From contig NZ_CALMSV010000013.1 of the NCBI RefSeq assembly GCF_937872355.1, positions 1 through 39,847 of the forward strand: a stretch of DNA of 39,847 nucleotides. The letters run 5' to 3'. The notes beneath the pieces were generated by a model, which was given only the letters and a program-made list of their open reading frames with translations, did not search any database and was not told the DNA's origin. Below, in pieces: positions 1-10,773 of this stretch. The translations under genes were made by a program, and so were the position numbers. How positions within the stretch are numbered: position 1 is the stretch's first letter; every line of letters starts with the position of its first letter. This DNA comes from an uncultured Sphingorhabdus sp. GTDB lineage: Bacteria; Pseudomonadota; Alphaproteobacteria; Sphingomonadales; Sphingomonadaceae.

Positions 1-167
1 TCTTGGGGGGCTTTGTCGATTTTTGGGAAGTAAACGGCTTCGCCGCCGTTGATTTCAGCCATGATCTTGGTGATCGCTGCGGTCAGCGTGGTCTTGCCGT
101 GGTCAACGTGACCGATAGTGCCGATGTTGCAGTGCGGTTTCGTCCGCTCAAATTTAGCCTTTGCCAT
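1..167 (-). CDS. tuf: Elongation factor Tu, N-terminal part (cut by window edge)
   Basis: This is the first 55 codons of EF-Tu, the GTPase that brings aminoacyl-tRNA to the ribosome. The protein begins [20 protein letters not shown] and continues into the P-loop [14 protein letters not shown], which is diagnostic of the family. The ATG is the complement of 165-167. The gene is last in the str operon (rpsL-rpsG-fusA-tuf), about 90 bp downstream of fusA, which is the standard bacterial order. The segment after [11 protein letters not shown] is where EF-Tu sequences normally vary. Everything beyond the first 55 residues lies outside the window, so its integrity cannot be judged. Confidence 0.95.
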   Translation of the reverse strand, partial: MAKAKFERTKPHCNIGTIGHVDHGKTTLTAAITKIMAEINGGEAVYFPKIDKAPQ

Positions 168-212
168 TGTTCAAACCTTCTTCTGGATTAGGTGTCTTTT
201 GATCAGTTGGGA

Positions 213-236
213 CGACGCCTGCTGAATCAGGCGCCG
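213..236 (-). other. Stem-loop in the fusA-tuf intercistronic gap
   Basis: The 90-base gap between fusA and tuf holds an inverted repeat. GCCTG at 217-221 pairs with CAGGC at 228-232 around a 6-nt loop. The pairing extends outwards to 213/236 with one A/C mismatch. There is no T-run after it in the direction of transcription, so it is unlikely to be a full terminator. It may be an RNA processing or stability element that separates the level of tuf message from the rest of the operon. The role is inferred; only the pairing is seen. Confidence 0.4.
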
Positions 237-257
237 CCCTTAGTCCGTTCTTGCCTA

Positions 258-2330
<2,073 letters not shown>

Positions 2331-2373
2331 GGTCTTCACTCCAGTGAGAGGGCCCCTATGGCCCTATAGTTGC

Positions 2374-2398
2374 GGGGGCCGGTCAGAAACCGGCCCCC
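2374..2398 (-). other. Perfect 10-bp hairpin between rpsG and fusA
   Basis: GGGGGCCGGT at 2374-2383 and ACCGGCCCCC at 2389-2398 are perfectly complementary around a 5-nt loop. The hairpin lies in the 100-bp rpsG-fusA gap, upstream of the fusA ribosome-binding site. No T-tract follows in either direction, so it is not a classic terminator. In the str operon of E. coli the control element for S7 lies in the rpsL-rpsG gap instead. Here it could act as a processing site, a partial attenuator or a protein-binding stem. Function is inferred. Confidence 0.6.
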
Positions 2399-2439
2399 TA
2401 ATGTGCGTTTGTGACGCTATCGTGGACCGACTAGGCCAA

Positions 2440-2910
2440 TTACCAGCGATAGTGTGCGAAGGCACGGTTGGCTTCTGCCATACGGTGCGTGTCTTCGCGT
2501 TTCTTGACGGCATTGCCACGGTTGTTGGCAGCATCCAGAAGCTCACCCGAAAGACGGGCAGCCATGGTGGTTTCGCTGCGGTTGCGTGCAGCCGAGATCA
2601 GCCAACGGATGGCGAGGGCCTGCGCACGCTCGGGGCGAACTTCGCAGGGATCCTGATAGGTCGCACCACCGACGCGGCGGCTGCGGACTTCGATGCCGGG
2701 CTTCACATTGTTCAGCGCATCGTGGAAGGTCTGCACCGGATCTTTCTTCGCCTTGGCTTCGACGGTTTCGAGCGCGCCATAGACGATGCGTTCGGCGACG
2801 GACTTCTTACCATCGAGCATCAGGTTGTTCATGAATTTCGAAAGCACCAGATCCCCGAACTTCGGATCGGGAAGGATGACGCGCTTTTCGGGACGACGAC
2901 GACGTGACAT
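2440..2910 (-). CDS. rpsG: 30S ribosomal protein S7
   Basis: S7 is a primary 16S rRNA-binding protein that nucleates assembly of the 30S head and lies near the E-site and decoding region. The 156-residue product starts [20 protein letters not shown] and includes the family segments [22 protein letters not shown] and RRVGGATYQ. It ends in the usual basic [18 protein letters not shown]. Length equals that of most bacterial S7 proteins. It lies 17 bp downstream of rpsL and upstream of fusA in the str operon. In enterobacteria S7 represses its own operon; nothing in this sequence proves that here. Confidence 0.97.
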   Translation of the reverse strand: MSRRRRPEKRVILPDPKFGDLVLSKFMNNLMLDGKKSVAERIVYGALETVEAKAKKDPVQTFHDALNNVKPGIEVRSRRVGGATYQDPCEVRPERAQALAIRWLISAARNRSETTMAARLSGELLDAANNRGNAVKKREDTHRMAEANRAFAHYRW

Positions 2911-2927
2911 TTTCTATTCTCCCGATC

Positions 2928-3299
2928 TTACTTAGGACGCTTCGCGCCGTATTTCGAACGCGACTGCTTGCGGTCCTTGACGCCCTGTGTGTCGAGCACG
3001 CCGCGCAGGACGTGGTAACGGACACCGGGAAGGTCGCGAACACGGCCACCGCGGATAAGCACAACGCTGTGCTCCTGCAGGTTGTGGCCTTCGCCCGGGA
3101 TGTAGGAAATGACTTCGCGCTGGTTGGTCAGACGGATCTTGGCAACCTTACGAAGAGCCGAGTTCGGCTTTTTCGGAGTCGTGGTATAAACACGGGTGCA
3201 GACACCACGCTTTTGCGGGTTCTGATCCATTGCAGGAACCTTTGACTTGGCCTTCTGCGGAACGCGGCCCTTGCGGACCAGCTGGTTAATAGTCGGCAT
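2928..3299 (-). CDS. rpsL: 30S ribosomal protein S12, with Arg at residue 88
   Basis: S12 sits at the interface of the 30S subunit and helps control decoding accuracy. The 123-residue product has [12 protein letters not shown], the [13 protein letters not shown] loop and [19 protein letters not shown]. Lys43 is retained. Residue 88, which is Lys in E. coli (GGRVKDLPGV), is Arg here ([10 protein letters not shown], codon CGC). The E. coli and window proteins align without gaps to this point, so the numbering is direct. K88R is a known streptomycin-resistance substitution in other bacteria. First gene of the str operon, with its promoter expected in 3300-3518. Confidence 0.97.
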   Translation of the reverse strand: MPTINQLVRKGRVPQKAKSKVPAMDQNPQKRGVCTRVYTTTPKKPNSALRKVAKIRLTNQREVISYIPGEGHNLQEHSVVLIRGGRVRDLPGVRYHVLRGVLDTQGVKDRKQSRSKYGAKRPK

Positions 3300-3421
3300 A
3301 TCTTCACCTTGAAAATAAGTTGGTTACTTTGCACGACAAGACGTTGTGGCGGCGGAGGCTCCAGCCTTTGTTCCGCCCGGCCTGTCGAACAATGTTCAGC
3401 CTATGTGGGTTTTCCTGTGGG

Positions 3422-3442
3422 CGCGGAGAATCACTCCTCGCG
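3422..3442 (-). other. Stem-loop in the str operon leader
   Basis: The 5' region of rpsL contains an inverted repeat in which GGAG pairs with CTCC around a short loop, flanked by CGCG/CGCG complementarity (3422-3442). It would lie in the untranslated leader if transcription starts near 3450. No T-run follows. A leader hairpin in a ribosomal protein operon is a plausible control site, but no known motif is recognised. Confidence 0.3.
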
Positions 3443-3458
3443 CTTTCGGGAAGGCGGG

Positions 3459-3487
3459 CCATTAGCGGCAATGTCTCGGGTGGTCAA
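3459..3487 (-). promoter_or_regulatory. Possible str operon promoter
   Basis: Read on the minus strand, TTGACC (complement of 3482-3487) is followed after 17 bases by TAATGG (complement of 3459-3464). The -35 matches the sigma-70 consensus at five of six bases. The -10 is weak, which is common in alphaproteobacteria. It lies about 160 bases upstream of the rpsL start and is the best candidate in the gap. No other gene occupies 3300-3518. Confidence 0.35.
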
Positions 3488-3518
3488 GCAGGAAGGAACG
3501 CGCAGTCCGAGCTACAAT

Positions 3519-4406
3519 TCAAGCGATATTCTGCCCAATAAACTCCGCCATCCGCGCCTGCGCCGCCCGGCTTTCGCGCAGGAAGAAGATTGGCCAGTCG
3601 TGCATCATCCCGACTTCCTCGACATAGTCGATTGAGGGCAGCTTGGCTTTCAACGCCCGTGCATCGGGAACCAAAATGTCATCGCCGCCTCCAAACATCA
3701 GCATCGGCGGTAGACCATCCCAATTGCCAAACAATGGGCTGACTTTGGGATCGCTGAACGACAGGTCGCGGGTATAGAGTTTCGCGGCGGCGTGGGTGCC
3801 ACCGATGGTCAGAACGCAGTCGCGCGGCTCGATCGCTGGCTGGTCGGGATGCGATACCGATATATCCAGCCATGGGCAGATCAGTATCAAGCCCTTGGGC
3901 AGGAACCGCCCTTCATCGCGCGCCGCTGGCACCACCGCCGCGCACAGCCCGCCGCCAGCCGAATCCCCCCCCATCACAAAAGGCCCTGCCCTGTCAGGCG
4001 TGAATTCGCGGTAGAATTTCATTGCCCAGTCGACCGCCTCTTCAGCCGAAGCCTCAGGCGCAAGCGGATAGAGTGGCGCTGTGGTTACGATGCCGTGCTT
4101 TTCCGCCATATGGGCAAGAAACTGCCAGTGGATATCGACCGCAGGATAGACATAGCCACCGCCATGCCAGTAGAGCAGATGGCCCGCGACGGGGCGATCC
4201 TTGGGAGCAAAGCGGAAGATCTTTCTGCCTTCAAAACTGCTTTCGCGGATGTCGACGCGTTTGCGCAACTTCGCGCTGGGGAATTGCTGCTCAGCCCGGC
4301 TCTGTTCGATATGCTTCAGGAAATCGGGGCCATCCGAATAGCGTTTGCGCAAAGATCCGGTCATCCGGAAAAGCGAGGCGATAAGGCGCGCGGTCAGGCT
4401 TGGCAT
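3519..4406 (-). CDS. Alpha/beta hydrolase, hormone-sensitive-lipase (family IV) esterase
   Basis: This is a predicted cytoplasmic carboxylesterase of 295 residues. The oxyanion-hole motif HGGG is at residues 81-84 (LLYWHGGGYVYP), the nucleophile elbow GDSAG at 147-151 gives Ser149, and the acid and base are likely Asp243 (GGGDDILVPDA) and His269 (MMHDWP). That set defines the HSL/family IV esterases, which hydrolyse short acyl esters. The ATG at 4406 is preferred over the TTG at 4409 because it is better spaced from GGGAGAG. No signal peptide is evident. It is not obviously part of an operon with exbD, which lies about 90 bp upstream on the same strand. The natural substrate cannot be read from sequence. 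Confidence 0.9.
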   Translation of the reverse strand: MPSLTARLIASLFRMTGSLRKRYSDGPDFLKHIEQSRAEQQFPSAKLRKRVDIRESSFEGRKIFRFAPKDRPVAGHLLYWHGGGYVYPAVDIHWQFLAHMAEKHGIVTTAPLYPLAPEASAEEAVDWAMKFYREFTPDRAGPFVMGGDSAGGGLCAAVVPAARDEGRFLPKGLILICPWLDISVSHPDQPAIEPRDCVLTIGGTHAAAKLYTRDLSFSDPKVSPLFGNWDGLPPMLMFGGGDDILVPDARALKAKLPSIDYVEEVGMMHDWPIFFLRESRAAQARMAEFIGQNIA

Positions 4407-4496
4407 CAATACTCTCCCTGTTGGACGGAGGGCAAAGTGCCGAAATCCGGACGAAAGGCAAGCCGCAACAGATTGCCGTTACGGCATACCCGAATG

Positions 4497-4949
4497 CTAG
4501 CCGACCAGCGGCTTGCTCCACTGCTTGTGGCGACTATTGCCTACGAAACCCAGATTTTCGACGCCCGCTTCCTTCACCATCGCGATCAACTGGTTGAAAC
4601 GTTCGTAGCGCGCATATCCATCGGTTTCGATGCGTAAGGCGTCACCTGCAATGGCAAGGGCGCGGAGCCGAACCTTTAAAGTCTCATCGTTAACAATCGC
4701 ACCGTTCCAATTCGCGACACCGTCGGAGGTAACAACCAGATTCTGGATGATCGGCGGCGTCTTGTCGATGGCTGGCCCCTCTTGCGGCAGATCGACACTG
4801 GTCTGGTGCATAGCCGCCGGAACGGCCAATATCAGCATCACGAGCAGCACAAGCATCACATCGATCAAGGGTGTGATATTCATTTGCGAAAATGGCGTGT
4901 CGCTCGGCTGATAGCGGACACGGTGGCGGAAATAGATGACTTCTCCCAT
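4497..4949 (-). CDS. ExbD/TolR-family biopolymer transport protein
   Basis: ExbD and TolR couple the proton motive force to TonB- or Tol-dependent energy transfer across the envelope. The 150-residue product has the family layout: a short cytoplasmic tail, one membrane segment at about 28-46 (DVMLVLLVMLILAVPAA) with the essential Asp30 in NITPLID, then a periplasmic domain ending GVENLGFVGN. A strong purine-rich ribosome-binding site precedes the ATG. The usual partners exbB/tolQ and tonB/tolA are absent nearby, so this is an isolated copy. Such orphan ExbD copies occur in sphingomonads, which carry many TonB-dependent receptors (family knowledge). Confidence 0.88.
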   Translation of the reverse strand: MGEVIYFRHRVRYQPSDTPFSQMNITPLIDVMLVLLVMLILAVPAAMHQTSVDLPQEGPAIDKTPPIIQNLVVTSDGVANWNGAIVNDETLKVRLRALAIAGDALRIETDGYARYERFNQLIAMVKEAGVENLGFVGNSRHKQWSKPLVG

Positions 4950-5069
4950 ATCGTCTCTCCTCTCAAATGACGATGACGTTATGTTATATCATTTTTTCAT
5001 TTTGTCACGCGAATTGATGCCAGCTCGCACCGCCTTTGCAGCAACGGATTCAGGTGTTACATCGACCCC

Positions 5070-6185
5070 ATGTCGGGGGAATTGGACGCAGCCGGAACGG
5101 CTATTGAGGGCGCTTTGGTGGGCGCCGCTGTGGAGCCATCGCATGGCGATGCAGGCAACAACCAAACAGGCGCTTGCCTGAATTGCGGTACGTCGCTCAA
5201 CGGGCCTTACTGCGCTGCGTGCGGGCAAAAGGCGCATGTTCACCGGACGCTGTCGGCAATCTGGCACGACATCCTGCATTCGGTACTGCATTTCGATGGC
5301 AAGATGTGGCGGACGCTGCCAATGTTGCTGTTGAAGCCGGGTGAGCTGACCCGCCGCTATGTCCACGGGGAGCGCGCCAAGTTCGTATCGCCGATGGCGC
5401 TATTCCTGTTTTCGATCTTCCTGATGTTCGCCGTGTTCAGCTTTACGGGCGGGCCTTTTCAATCGGGGATGCCTTCGAATGAAGGGCCGTTTCAGGTCAA
5501 TCTGGAAAGCGAAGCCGAAAAACTCGATGCCGAAATCGCGAAAACGCAGGCGCAGATCAAAAATCCCGAAACTCCGGAAGCCGTCAAGCTGGGGCTGCGA
5601 GCAAAGCTCAATGAGCTGAAATCTGATCGCAACGGCGTAGCCTTCATCCAGACCGGCAAACCCATTTATGCCGACGCCAATATCCGTAACAGTACAACGC
5701 AGGGCGCCAAGGTTTCGGTCCTCGAAGGTGAAAGCACCGGCGTTCTTTGGCTCGACAGGATCATCCGAAAGGGCGGGGAGAAAATGGTGTCGAACCCCAG
5801 TCTTGCCTTCTACAAATTGCAGTCGAACGGCTACAAATTTGCGTGGTTACTGATCCCGCTATCCCTGCCCTTTGTCTGGCTGGCAACGCTTGGCGTGCGA
5901 GGGCATCATTTTTATGATCACGCGGTTTTCACCACTTATTCGATATCCTTCATGTGTCTGCTTTTCCTTGTTCTTGCGGTGCTCGCCAAGCTGGGCGTGC
6001 CGGACAATTTCCTTGGCATGGCATTCGTCTTGATCCCACCTGTGCATCTCTACAGGCAGCTACGCCATGCCTATTCGCTGTCGCGGCCCAGCGCGCTAAT
6101 CCGTTTAATGATCCTGTCATTCTTCATCTGGATGGTGCTGATATTGTTCGCCATGATTCTGCTCTTCCTTGGAATGTTGGGATAA
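5070..6185 (+). CDS. DUF3667 membrane protein with N-terminal zinc ribbon
   Basis: The 371-residue product starts with about 25 polar residues, then a four-cysteine zinc ribbon (CLNCGTS...CAACGQKAHVHR). A conserved segment HSVLHFDGKMWRTLP...LLLKPGELTRRYVHGERAKFVSP follows, which is the signature of the DUF3667 family. About five membrane segments follow: one after FVSPMALFLF, a soluble loop of roughly 120 residues with a charged helix (AEKLDAEIAKTQAQ), and four more in the C-terminal half. Function is unknown; it probably acts in the inner membrane. The PhoD gene starts only 3 bp after its stop, so the two are likely co-transcribed. Confidence 0.85.
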   Translation: MSGELDAAGTAIEGALVGAAVEPSHGDAGNNQTGACLNCGTSLNGPYCAACGQKAHVHRTLSAIWHDILHSVLHFDGKMWRTLPMLLLKPGELTRRYVHGERAKFVSPMALFLFSIFLMFAVFSFTGGPFQSGMPSNEGPFQVNLESEAEKLDAEIAKTQAQIKNPETPEAVKLGLRAKLNELKSDRNGVAFIQTGKPIYADANIRNSTTQGAKVSVLEGESTGVLWLDRIIRKGGEKMVSNPSLAFYKLQSNGYKFAWLLIPLSLPFVWLATLGVRGHHFYDHAVFTTYSISFMCLLFLVLAVLAKLGVPDNFLGMAFVLIPPVHLYRQLRHAYSLSRPSALIRLMILSFFIWMVLILFAMILLFLGMLG

Positions 6186-6188
6186 CAC

Positions 6189-7826
6189 ATGACTGCCTCG
6201 ATTGACCGCCGCCTCCTCCTGAAAACTGGTGTTTACGGGTTGGGAGCGCTCGGGTTGCCAGGTGGCGCGATGGCAGCAATGCAGGCGGCACTCACCAAAG
6301 GCTTCAGCCACGGTGTCGCGAGCGGGGAGCCCTCGCAGAACTCCGTGCTGCTCTGGACGCGTTTTGTGTCTGACCTTTCCGAAACCAAATTGAAGGCAGA
6401 GATCAGCGAATCCGCGTCCTTTCGAAAGGTCATAACGGCGGCCGAAACTATAGCCTCGCCCGGCCGGGACTATACAGCCAAAGCCATTCTGCGCGGCCTC
6501 AAGCCAGGGCGCACTTATTATTACCGCTTCGTCGCACCTGATGGAAGCATGTCCCCAATCGGGCGAACACGAACGCTGCCGACAGGAGGTATCAAACATT
6601 ACCGCATGGCGGTCTTTTCCTGTTCGAACATGCCCTTCGGCTGGTTCAACGCTTATGCGCATGCAGCCCAGACGGGCGATTTCGACGTAACCCTACATCT
6701 GGGCGATTACATCTACGAATATCAGCGCGGCGATTACCCGTCAGTGAAGGATGCAGTCGCCGGACGGTTAATCGAGCCGGCGAATGAGATTGTTAGCCTG
6801 GCCGATTATCGACTGCGCTATGCCAGCTATCGCGCCGACCCCGATTTGCAGGCGATCCACGCCCGCGCACCCATGCTGTGCATGTGGGATGATCATGAAT
6901 TCGCCAACGACGCCTATTCCGACGGCGCACAAAATCATCAGCCGAGCGAAGGCGACTGGCAGGTACGCAAAGCTGCCGCCGAAAAGGCCTATCGCGAATG
7001 GATGCCTGTTCGCGATATCGACAATGGCGAACGCTGGGCGAGCTATCGTATCGGAGAGCTTGCGGAAATCTTCATGACCGAAAGTCGGATCGGTGCCCGT
7101 TCCAAACCCGCCGAGCTGCAAATTCCCAAGGGCGCTGACGAAGCTGCAACCTTGGCCGCCCTCAAGGCCTTCACACAAGGTGACTGGCAGTCGGCTGACC
7201 GGACGATGCTCGGCAGTAAACAGGAAAACTGGCTGACCGAACGCTTCCAGAACAGCAAGGCGAAATGGAATATCTGGGCACAACAGACGATCATGGGTAC
7301 GATCCTACAGCCGGATGAAACGGTGAACTGGCTGGCACCTGACGCACCGGATTTTGCCAAGGCGCGCGTGCGGCGTGGGGCAATGGCCGCCAAGGCTGGT
7401 ATCCCCGCCAATCTCGACGCATGGGATGGCTATCCGAAAGCACGCGCCCGCGCACTGGCCTCTGCGCAAAATTCAACGGCCGATCTTATTGTCCTGACCG
7501 GAGACAGCCACAATGCTTGGGCATTTGACCTGCAGAATGATGGGAAAGCAGCGGGTGTCGAATTCGCAGGGCAGAGCGTCAGTTCACCCGGCTTCGAAAC
7601 CTATTTCACCGGAGCGACGCCAGCGACCGTGGCCACAGGCGTAATCGCCAGCAACAATGGCCTCAAATGGATGGACAGCAGCCGACGCGGTTACATGATT
7701 ATCGAGCTAACACCTGAACGCGCAACGAGCGAATGGCGCTTCGTAGAAACCGTCAAAGAACGCAACCCACGCCTAGCTGGACTACACCGGATGACGGCCA
7801 AGCACGGCAAACGAAAGCTAGGCTAA
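6189..7826 (+). CDS. phoD: PhoD-like alkaline phosphatase/phosphodiesterase, Tat-exported
   Basis: PhoD enzymes are metal-dependent phosphomonoesterases/phosphodiesterases that release phosphate outside the cytoplasm. The 545-residue product begins with a twin-arginine leader (DRRLLLKTGVYGLGALG). It then has the N-terminal fibronectin-like domain (FSHGVASGEPSQNSVLLWTRF...GLKPGRTYYYRF) and the metallophosphatase core: CSNMPFGWFNAY, LHLGDYIYEY, MWDDHEFANDAY and VLTGDSHNAWAF. These Asp, His and Asn residues are the expected metal ligands. Full length. It follows the DUF3667 gene with a 3-bp gap and converges on the PhoX-like gene with 6 bp between stops. The gene symbol is by family, not proven orthology. 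Confidence 0.93.
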   Translation: MTASIDRRLLLKTGVYGLGALGLPGGAMAAMQAALTKGFSHGVASGEPSQNSVLLWTRFVSDLSETKLKAEISESASFRKVITAAETIASPGRDYTAKAILRGLKPGRTYYYRFVAPDGSMSPIGRTRTLPTGGIKHYRMAVFSCSNMPFGWFNAYAHAAQTGDFDVTLHLGDYIYEYQRGDYPSVKDAVAGRLIEPANEIVSLADYRLRYASYRADPDLQAIHARAPMLCMWDDHEFANDAYSDGAQNHQPSEGDWQVRKAAAEKAYREWMPVRDIDNGERWASYRIGELAEIFMTESRIGARSKPAELQIPKGADEAATLAALKAFTQGDWQSADRTMLGSKQENWLTERFQNSKAKWNIWAQQTIMGTILQPDETVNWLAPDAPDFAKARVRRGAMAAKAGIPANLDAWDGYPKARARALASAQNSTADLIVLTGDSHNAWAFDLQNDGKAAGVEFAGQSVSSPGFETYFTGATPATVATGVIASNNGLKWMDSSRRGYMIIELTPERATSEWRFVETVKERNPRLAGLHRMTAKHGKRKLG

Positions 7827-7832
7827 GCCTGA

Positions 7833-9176
7833 CTAGGTCGCCTTTACCCGCGCCCACGGCCCCGTAATTGCCAGCGTCATCGTCGGCCACATCAGGTTGA
7901 CGAAGAAGGTCGATCCGTCGGGCGAGAAACAGGCGCCTGCAAATTCGGTCTGCACCCGGCTCTTTGCAAAGGTGTAGGCCTTACCGGCAGGCGTGATACC
8001 GCGCAGATGATTGTCGACAATGTCGGTATATTGGTCTTCGCAGACCATCAGGTGCCCGGTCGGCATCACGCAAAGATTGTCACCATAATTATAGGCAGCG
8101 GCATCAGTGGATTCGTAAAACAAGTCGAGGCTGTCTGAAGTGTCGCCTACGCCGGGACGCAGGCGGAAAATCTGGCCATGCTTGATCGCGCCGCCATCGG
8201 TGCAAGCAAAATACAGCTCATCCTTGCCCCACCAGATACCTTCGCCGCGCGCGAACAGGGTCGCGCCCTTTGCTGCTCCGCGCTTGCGTAGATCGTCTTC
8301 GGGTGCTTCCGGATTGTCGAGCGGAATCCAGCGTGGGGTATAGGTCTTGCCGCGCACCATAGCGGCCTCGCTCCAGTTGCGGCTGTCGGCGATGCCATCA
8401 ATGGCCAGAGCCTCCAGCCGCCCGCCCTTGGCGAGTTCTCCCTTGGCATTAGGCAGGAAGCGATAGAACAAGCTGTCCTCGCGGTCTTCGGTCAGATATG
8501 CAATGCCTGTGCGCGGGTCGACGCAGGCGGCTTCATGGTTGAAGCGGCCCATCGCCTTCAATGGCACCGGCGCGACCAACCCCATATGGTTTGATGGGAC
8601 TTCGAAGATATAGCCATGATCCTTACCCACCGTATCGCCGGCACGTGTCACATTTTCCTCGCAGGTCAGCCAGCTGCCCCAAGGCGTGATGCCGCCCGCA
8701 CAATTGCGCACCGTGCCCGATAGGCTGAGCCATTGCTTTTCCACGCGCTGTGATTTCAGGTCATAGATCAGGGTTGTGGTACCGCCCGGAAGCGGCATGC
8801 CGTCCTTGCCGCGATCATAGGCCGCGAAGTCCTCTGCCACCTTACCGGTGAACGGCCCGAAGCGGCCATCGCGGATATTGAGTTCATGGTTGCGAACCAG
8901 CGCAACCTTGCCTTTCCCAGCCGCAAACGCGCCCATGCCATCGCCTGCGCTCGGCACAAGGTGGCCGTCGTCCATGATGTTCCCGAAGCGCGAAATCACG
9001 CGGCAAGAAAAACCCTTGGGCAGATCGATCAGATTGTTCGGATCGCGCACCAAGGCGCCATAGCCCGGTACTTCGCTACGTGCTGCAGGAGGGATTTGCG
9101 CGCAGGCCCGCTCGGCGATTCCGGCAAAGGCAAGGCTTCCCAAGCCAAAATTGAAACTGCGACGACTGATTTGCAT
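7833..9176 (-). CDS. PhoX-like (DUF839) phosphatase, Tat-exported
   Basis: The 447-residue product opens with a Tat leader (MQISRRSFNFGLGSLAFAG) and a likely cleavage after AERACA. It has the DUF839/PhoX propeller features: LVRNHELN, GGTTTLIYDL, NCAGGITPWGSWLTCEEN, GRFNHEAACVDPRTGIAYLTEDR, and FAGACFSPDGSTFFVNLMWPTMTLAITGPW near the end. PhoX enzymes use iron and calcium to hydrolyse phosphoesters in the periplasm. This protein is shorter than the classical PhoX of about 600 residues and belongs to the compact branch, for which activity is less well shown. It converges with the PhoD gene, giving two candidate exported phosphatases side by side. Confidence 0.85.
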   Translation of the reverse strand: MQISRRSFNFGLGSLAFAGIAERACAQIPPAARSEVPGYGALVRDPNNLIDLPKGFSCRVISRFGNIMDDGHLVPSAGDGMGAFAAGKGKVALVRNHELNIRDGRFGPFTGKVAEDFAAYDRGKDGMPLPGGTTTLIYDLKSQRVEKQWLSLSGTVRNCAGGITPWGSWLTCEENVTRAGDTVGKDHGYIFEVPSNHMGLVAPVPLKAMGRFNHEAACVDPRTGIAYLTEDREDSLFYRFLPNAKGELAKGGRLEALAIDGIADSRNWSEAAMVRGKTYTPRWIPLDNPEAPEDDLRKRGAAKGATLFARGEGIWWGKDELYFACTDGGAIKHGQIFRLRPGVGDTSDSLDLFYESTDAAAYNYGDNLCVMPTGHLMVCEDQYTDIVDNHLRGITPAGKAYTFAKSRVQTEFAGACFSPDGSTFFVNLMWPTMTLAITGPWARVKAT

Positions 9177-9258
9177 GCAGGCCTCCTGACAACTGGCAAT
9201 TTAGATGCCCGTGCAGCCGAAAGATGACAATGCTGTTTCACCTTGGTAGGGGCGCCGC

Positions 9259-10773
9259 ATGACCGAAATCACCAAACCCGTCCGCACCCGTGTCGCCCCC
9301 TCACCCACTGGCGACCCGCATGTCGGCACAGCTTACATCGCGCTGATCAACTATTGCTTTGCCAAGAAACATGGCGGGCAGTTCCTGCTGCGTATCGAGG
9401 ATACCGATCAGGTGCGATCGACGCGCGAATCCGAAGAAAAGATCCTCGATTCGCTGCGCTGGTTGGGTTTGAGCTGGGATGAAGGCCCCGATGCCGGCGG
9501 GCCGCACGGCCCCTATCGTCAATCGGAGCGCAGCGCGATCTATACCGAGCATTGCAACCGGCTGCTCAACGATGGCCATGCTTTCAAATGCTATTGCACG
9601 CCCGAAGAGCTGGCGAGCATGCGCGCGCAGCAGATGGCGGCGAAACAGCCGCCCAAATATGACGGCCGCTGTGCCAAGCTGACCCAGGCCGAATGCGCCG
9701 AACGCGATGCCAAAGGGATGAGCCATGTCGTGCGCATGATGGTTCCCAATGAAGGCGTTTGCGTGGTGCAGGATACGTTGCGCGGACCGATTGAATTTGA
9801 ATATTCGGTGGTCGACATGCAGGTGCTGATGAAATCGGACGGCCTGCCGACCTATCACCTTGCCAATGTCGTTGACGATCATCTGATGGGCATCACCCAT
9901 GTGATGCGTGGGGAGGAGTGGATCAGTTCGGCACCCAAGCACCTGTTACTCTACCAATATTTCGGTTGGGAACCGCCGGTACTGACGCATTTACCACTGT
10001 TGCGTAATGCCGACCGGTCAAAGCTTTCCAAGCGCAAAAACCCGACGAGCATTCTTTACTATCAGCGCGCCGGTTATTTACCTGCAGCAATGCTTAACTT
10101 CTTGGGATTATTCATTAAATCCTCCAGTGAAGAGGATGAGAAGACCAGCTTGCACGACCTGATCGAGGGCTTTGACGTAGGTCATATCTCTCTGGGTGGG
10201 CCGGTTTTTGACACCTCAAAACTCGACTGGCTCAACGGCCGCTACATGCGCGAGGAGCTGACCACAGAACAATTCCTCGGTGAAGTGCGCAAATGGGCCC
10301 TCAACGACGAATATCTGTTGCCGATCGCCGAAATGGCGCAAAGCCGGATCGTCAAGCTGGGTGATCTCGGCGCGCTCGTTGCGCCCTTCTTCATGAACCG
10401 TATCGATAGCCTGACCGCTGAGAAGCTGCGCGACGGCGTGAAGATCGACGCAGACCAGCAGCGTGCGGCCTATACTTTGGCGCTGCAGCAGTTTGACGCG
10501 ATGATCGAATGGAACAAGGAAGGTGTCGATGCTGCGCTGCGCAAGACCGCAACTGCGCTCGAGATCAAACTGAAAGACATGATCCGCGCCTTTTATCTCG
10601 CGGTCCTCGGTGCGCCACAGGGCGTGCCCTTGTTCGACGCGATCACCCATCTGGGCCGAGACATCCTGCGCGAACGCCTGCGCCACGCGATGGAATTGCT
10701 AGGTCCTGCCAGCAAGAAGGAAACCGAAGCCTGGACGGCTGCGCTGGCGAAGGCAGACGCTTCAGGCGAATGA
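9259..10773 (+). CDS. gltX: Glutamyl-tRNA synthetase
   Basis: This class I aminoacyl-tRNA synthetase charges tRNA-Glu (and, in organisms using GatCAB, tRNA-Gln) with glutamate. The 504-residue product has the HIGH-type motif near the start ([14 protein letters not shown]), LRIEDTDQ, the active-site region [27 protein letters not shown], and the KMSKS loop as KLSKRKNP. The C-terminal helical anticodon-binding domain is complete. Alphaproteobacteria often carry two gltX genes; this is the GDPHVGTAY type. The ung gene overlaps its stop by four bases (ATGA), so translation is probably coupled. Confidence 0.95.
   Translation: MTEITKPVRTRVAPSPTGDPHVGTAYIALINYCFAKKHGGQFLLRIEDTDQVRSTRESEEKILDSLRWLGLSWDEGPDAGGPHGPYRQSERSAIYTEHCNRLLNDGHAFKCYCTPEELASMRAQQMAAKQPPKYDGRCAKLTQAECAERDAKGMSHVVRMMVPNEGVCVVQDTLRGPIEFEYSVVDMQVLMKSDGLPTYHLANVVDDHLMGITHVMRGEEWISSAPKHLLLYQYFGWEPPVLTHLPLLRNADRSKLSKRKNPTSILYYQRAGYLPAAMLNFLGLFIKSSSEEDEKTSLHDLIEGFDVGHISLGGPVFDTSKLDWLNGRYMREELTTEQFLGEVRKWALNDEYLLPIAEMAQSRIVKLGDLGALVAPFFMNRIDSLTAEKLRDGVKIDADQQRAAYTLALQQFDAMIEWNKEGVDAALRKTATALEIKLKDMIRAFYLAVLGAPQGVPLFDAITHLGRDILRERLRHAMELLGPASKKETEAWTAALAKADASGE

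Noticed and set aside
10509..10769. Longer ung reading frame from 10509
   Set aside because: The extension lies within gltX in another frame and is Arg-rich. The ATGA overlap at 10770 gives a standard-length Ung.
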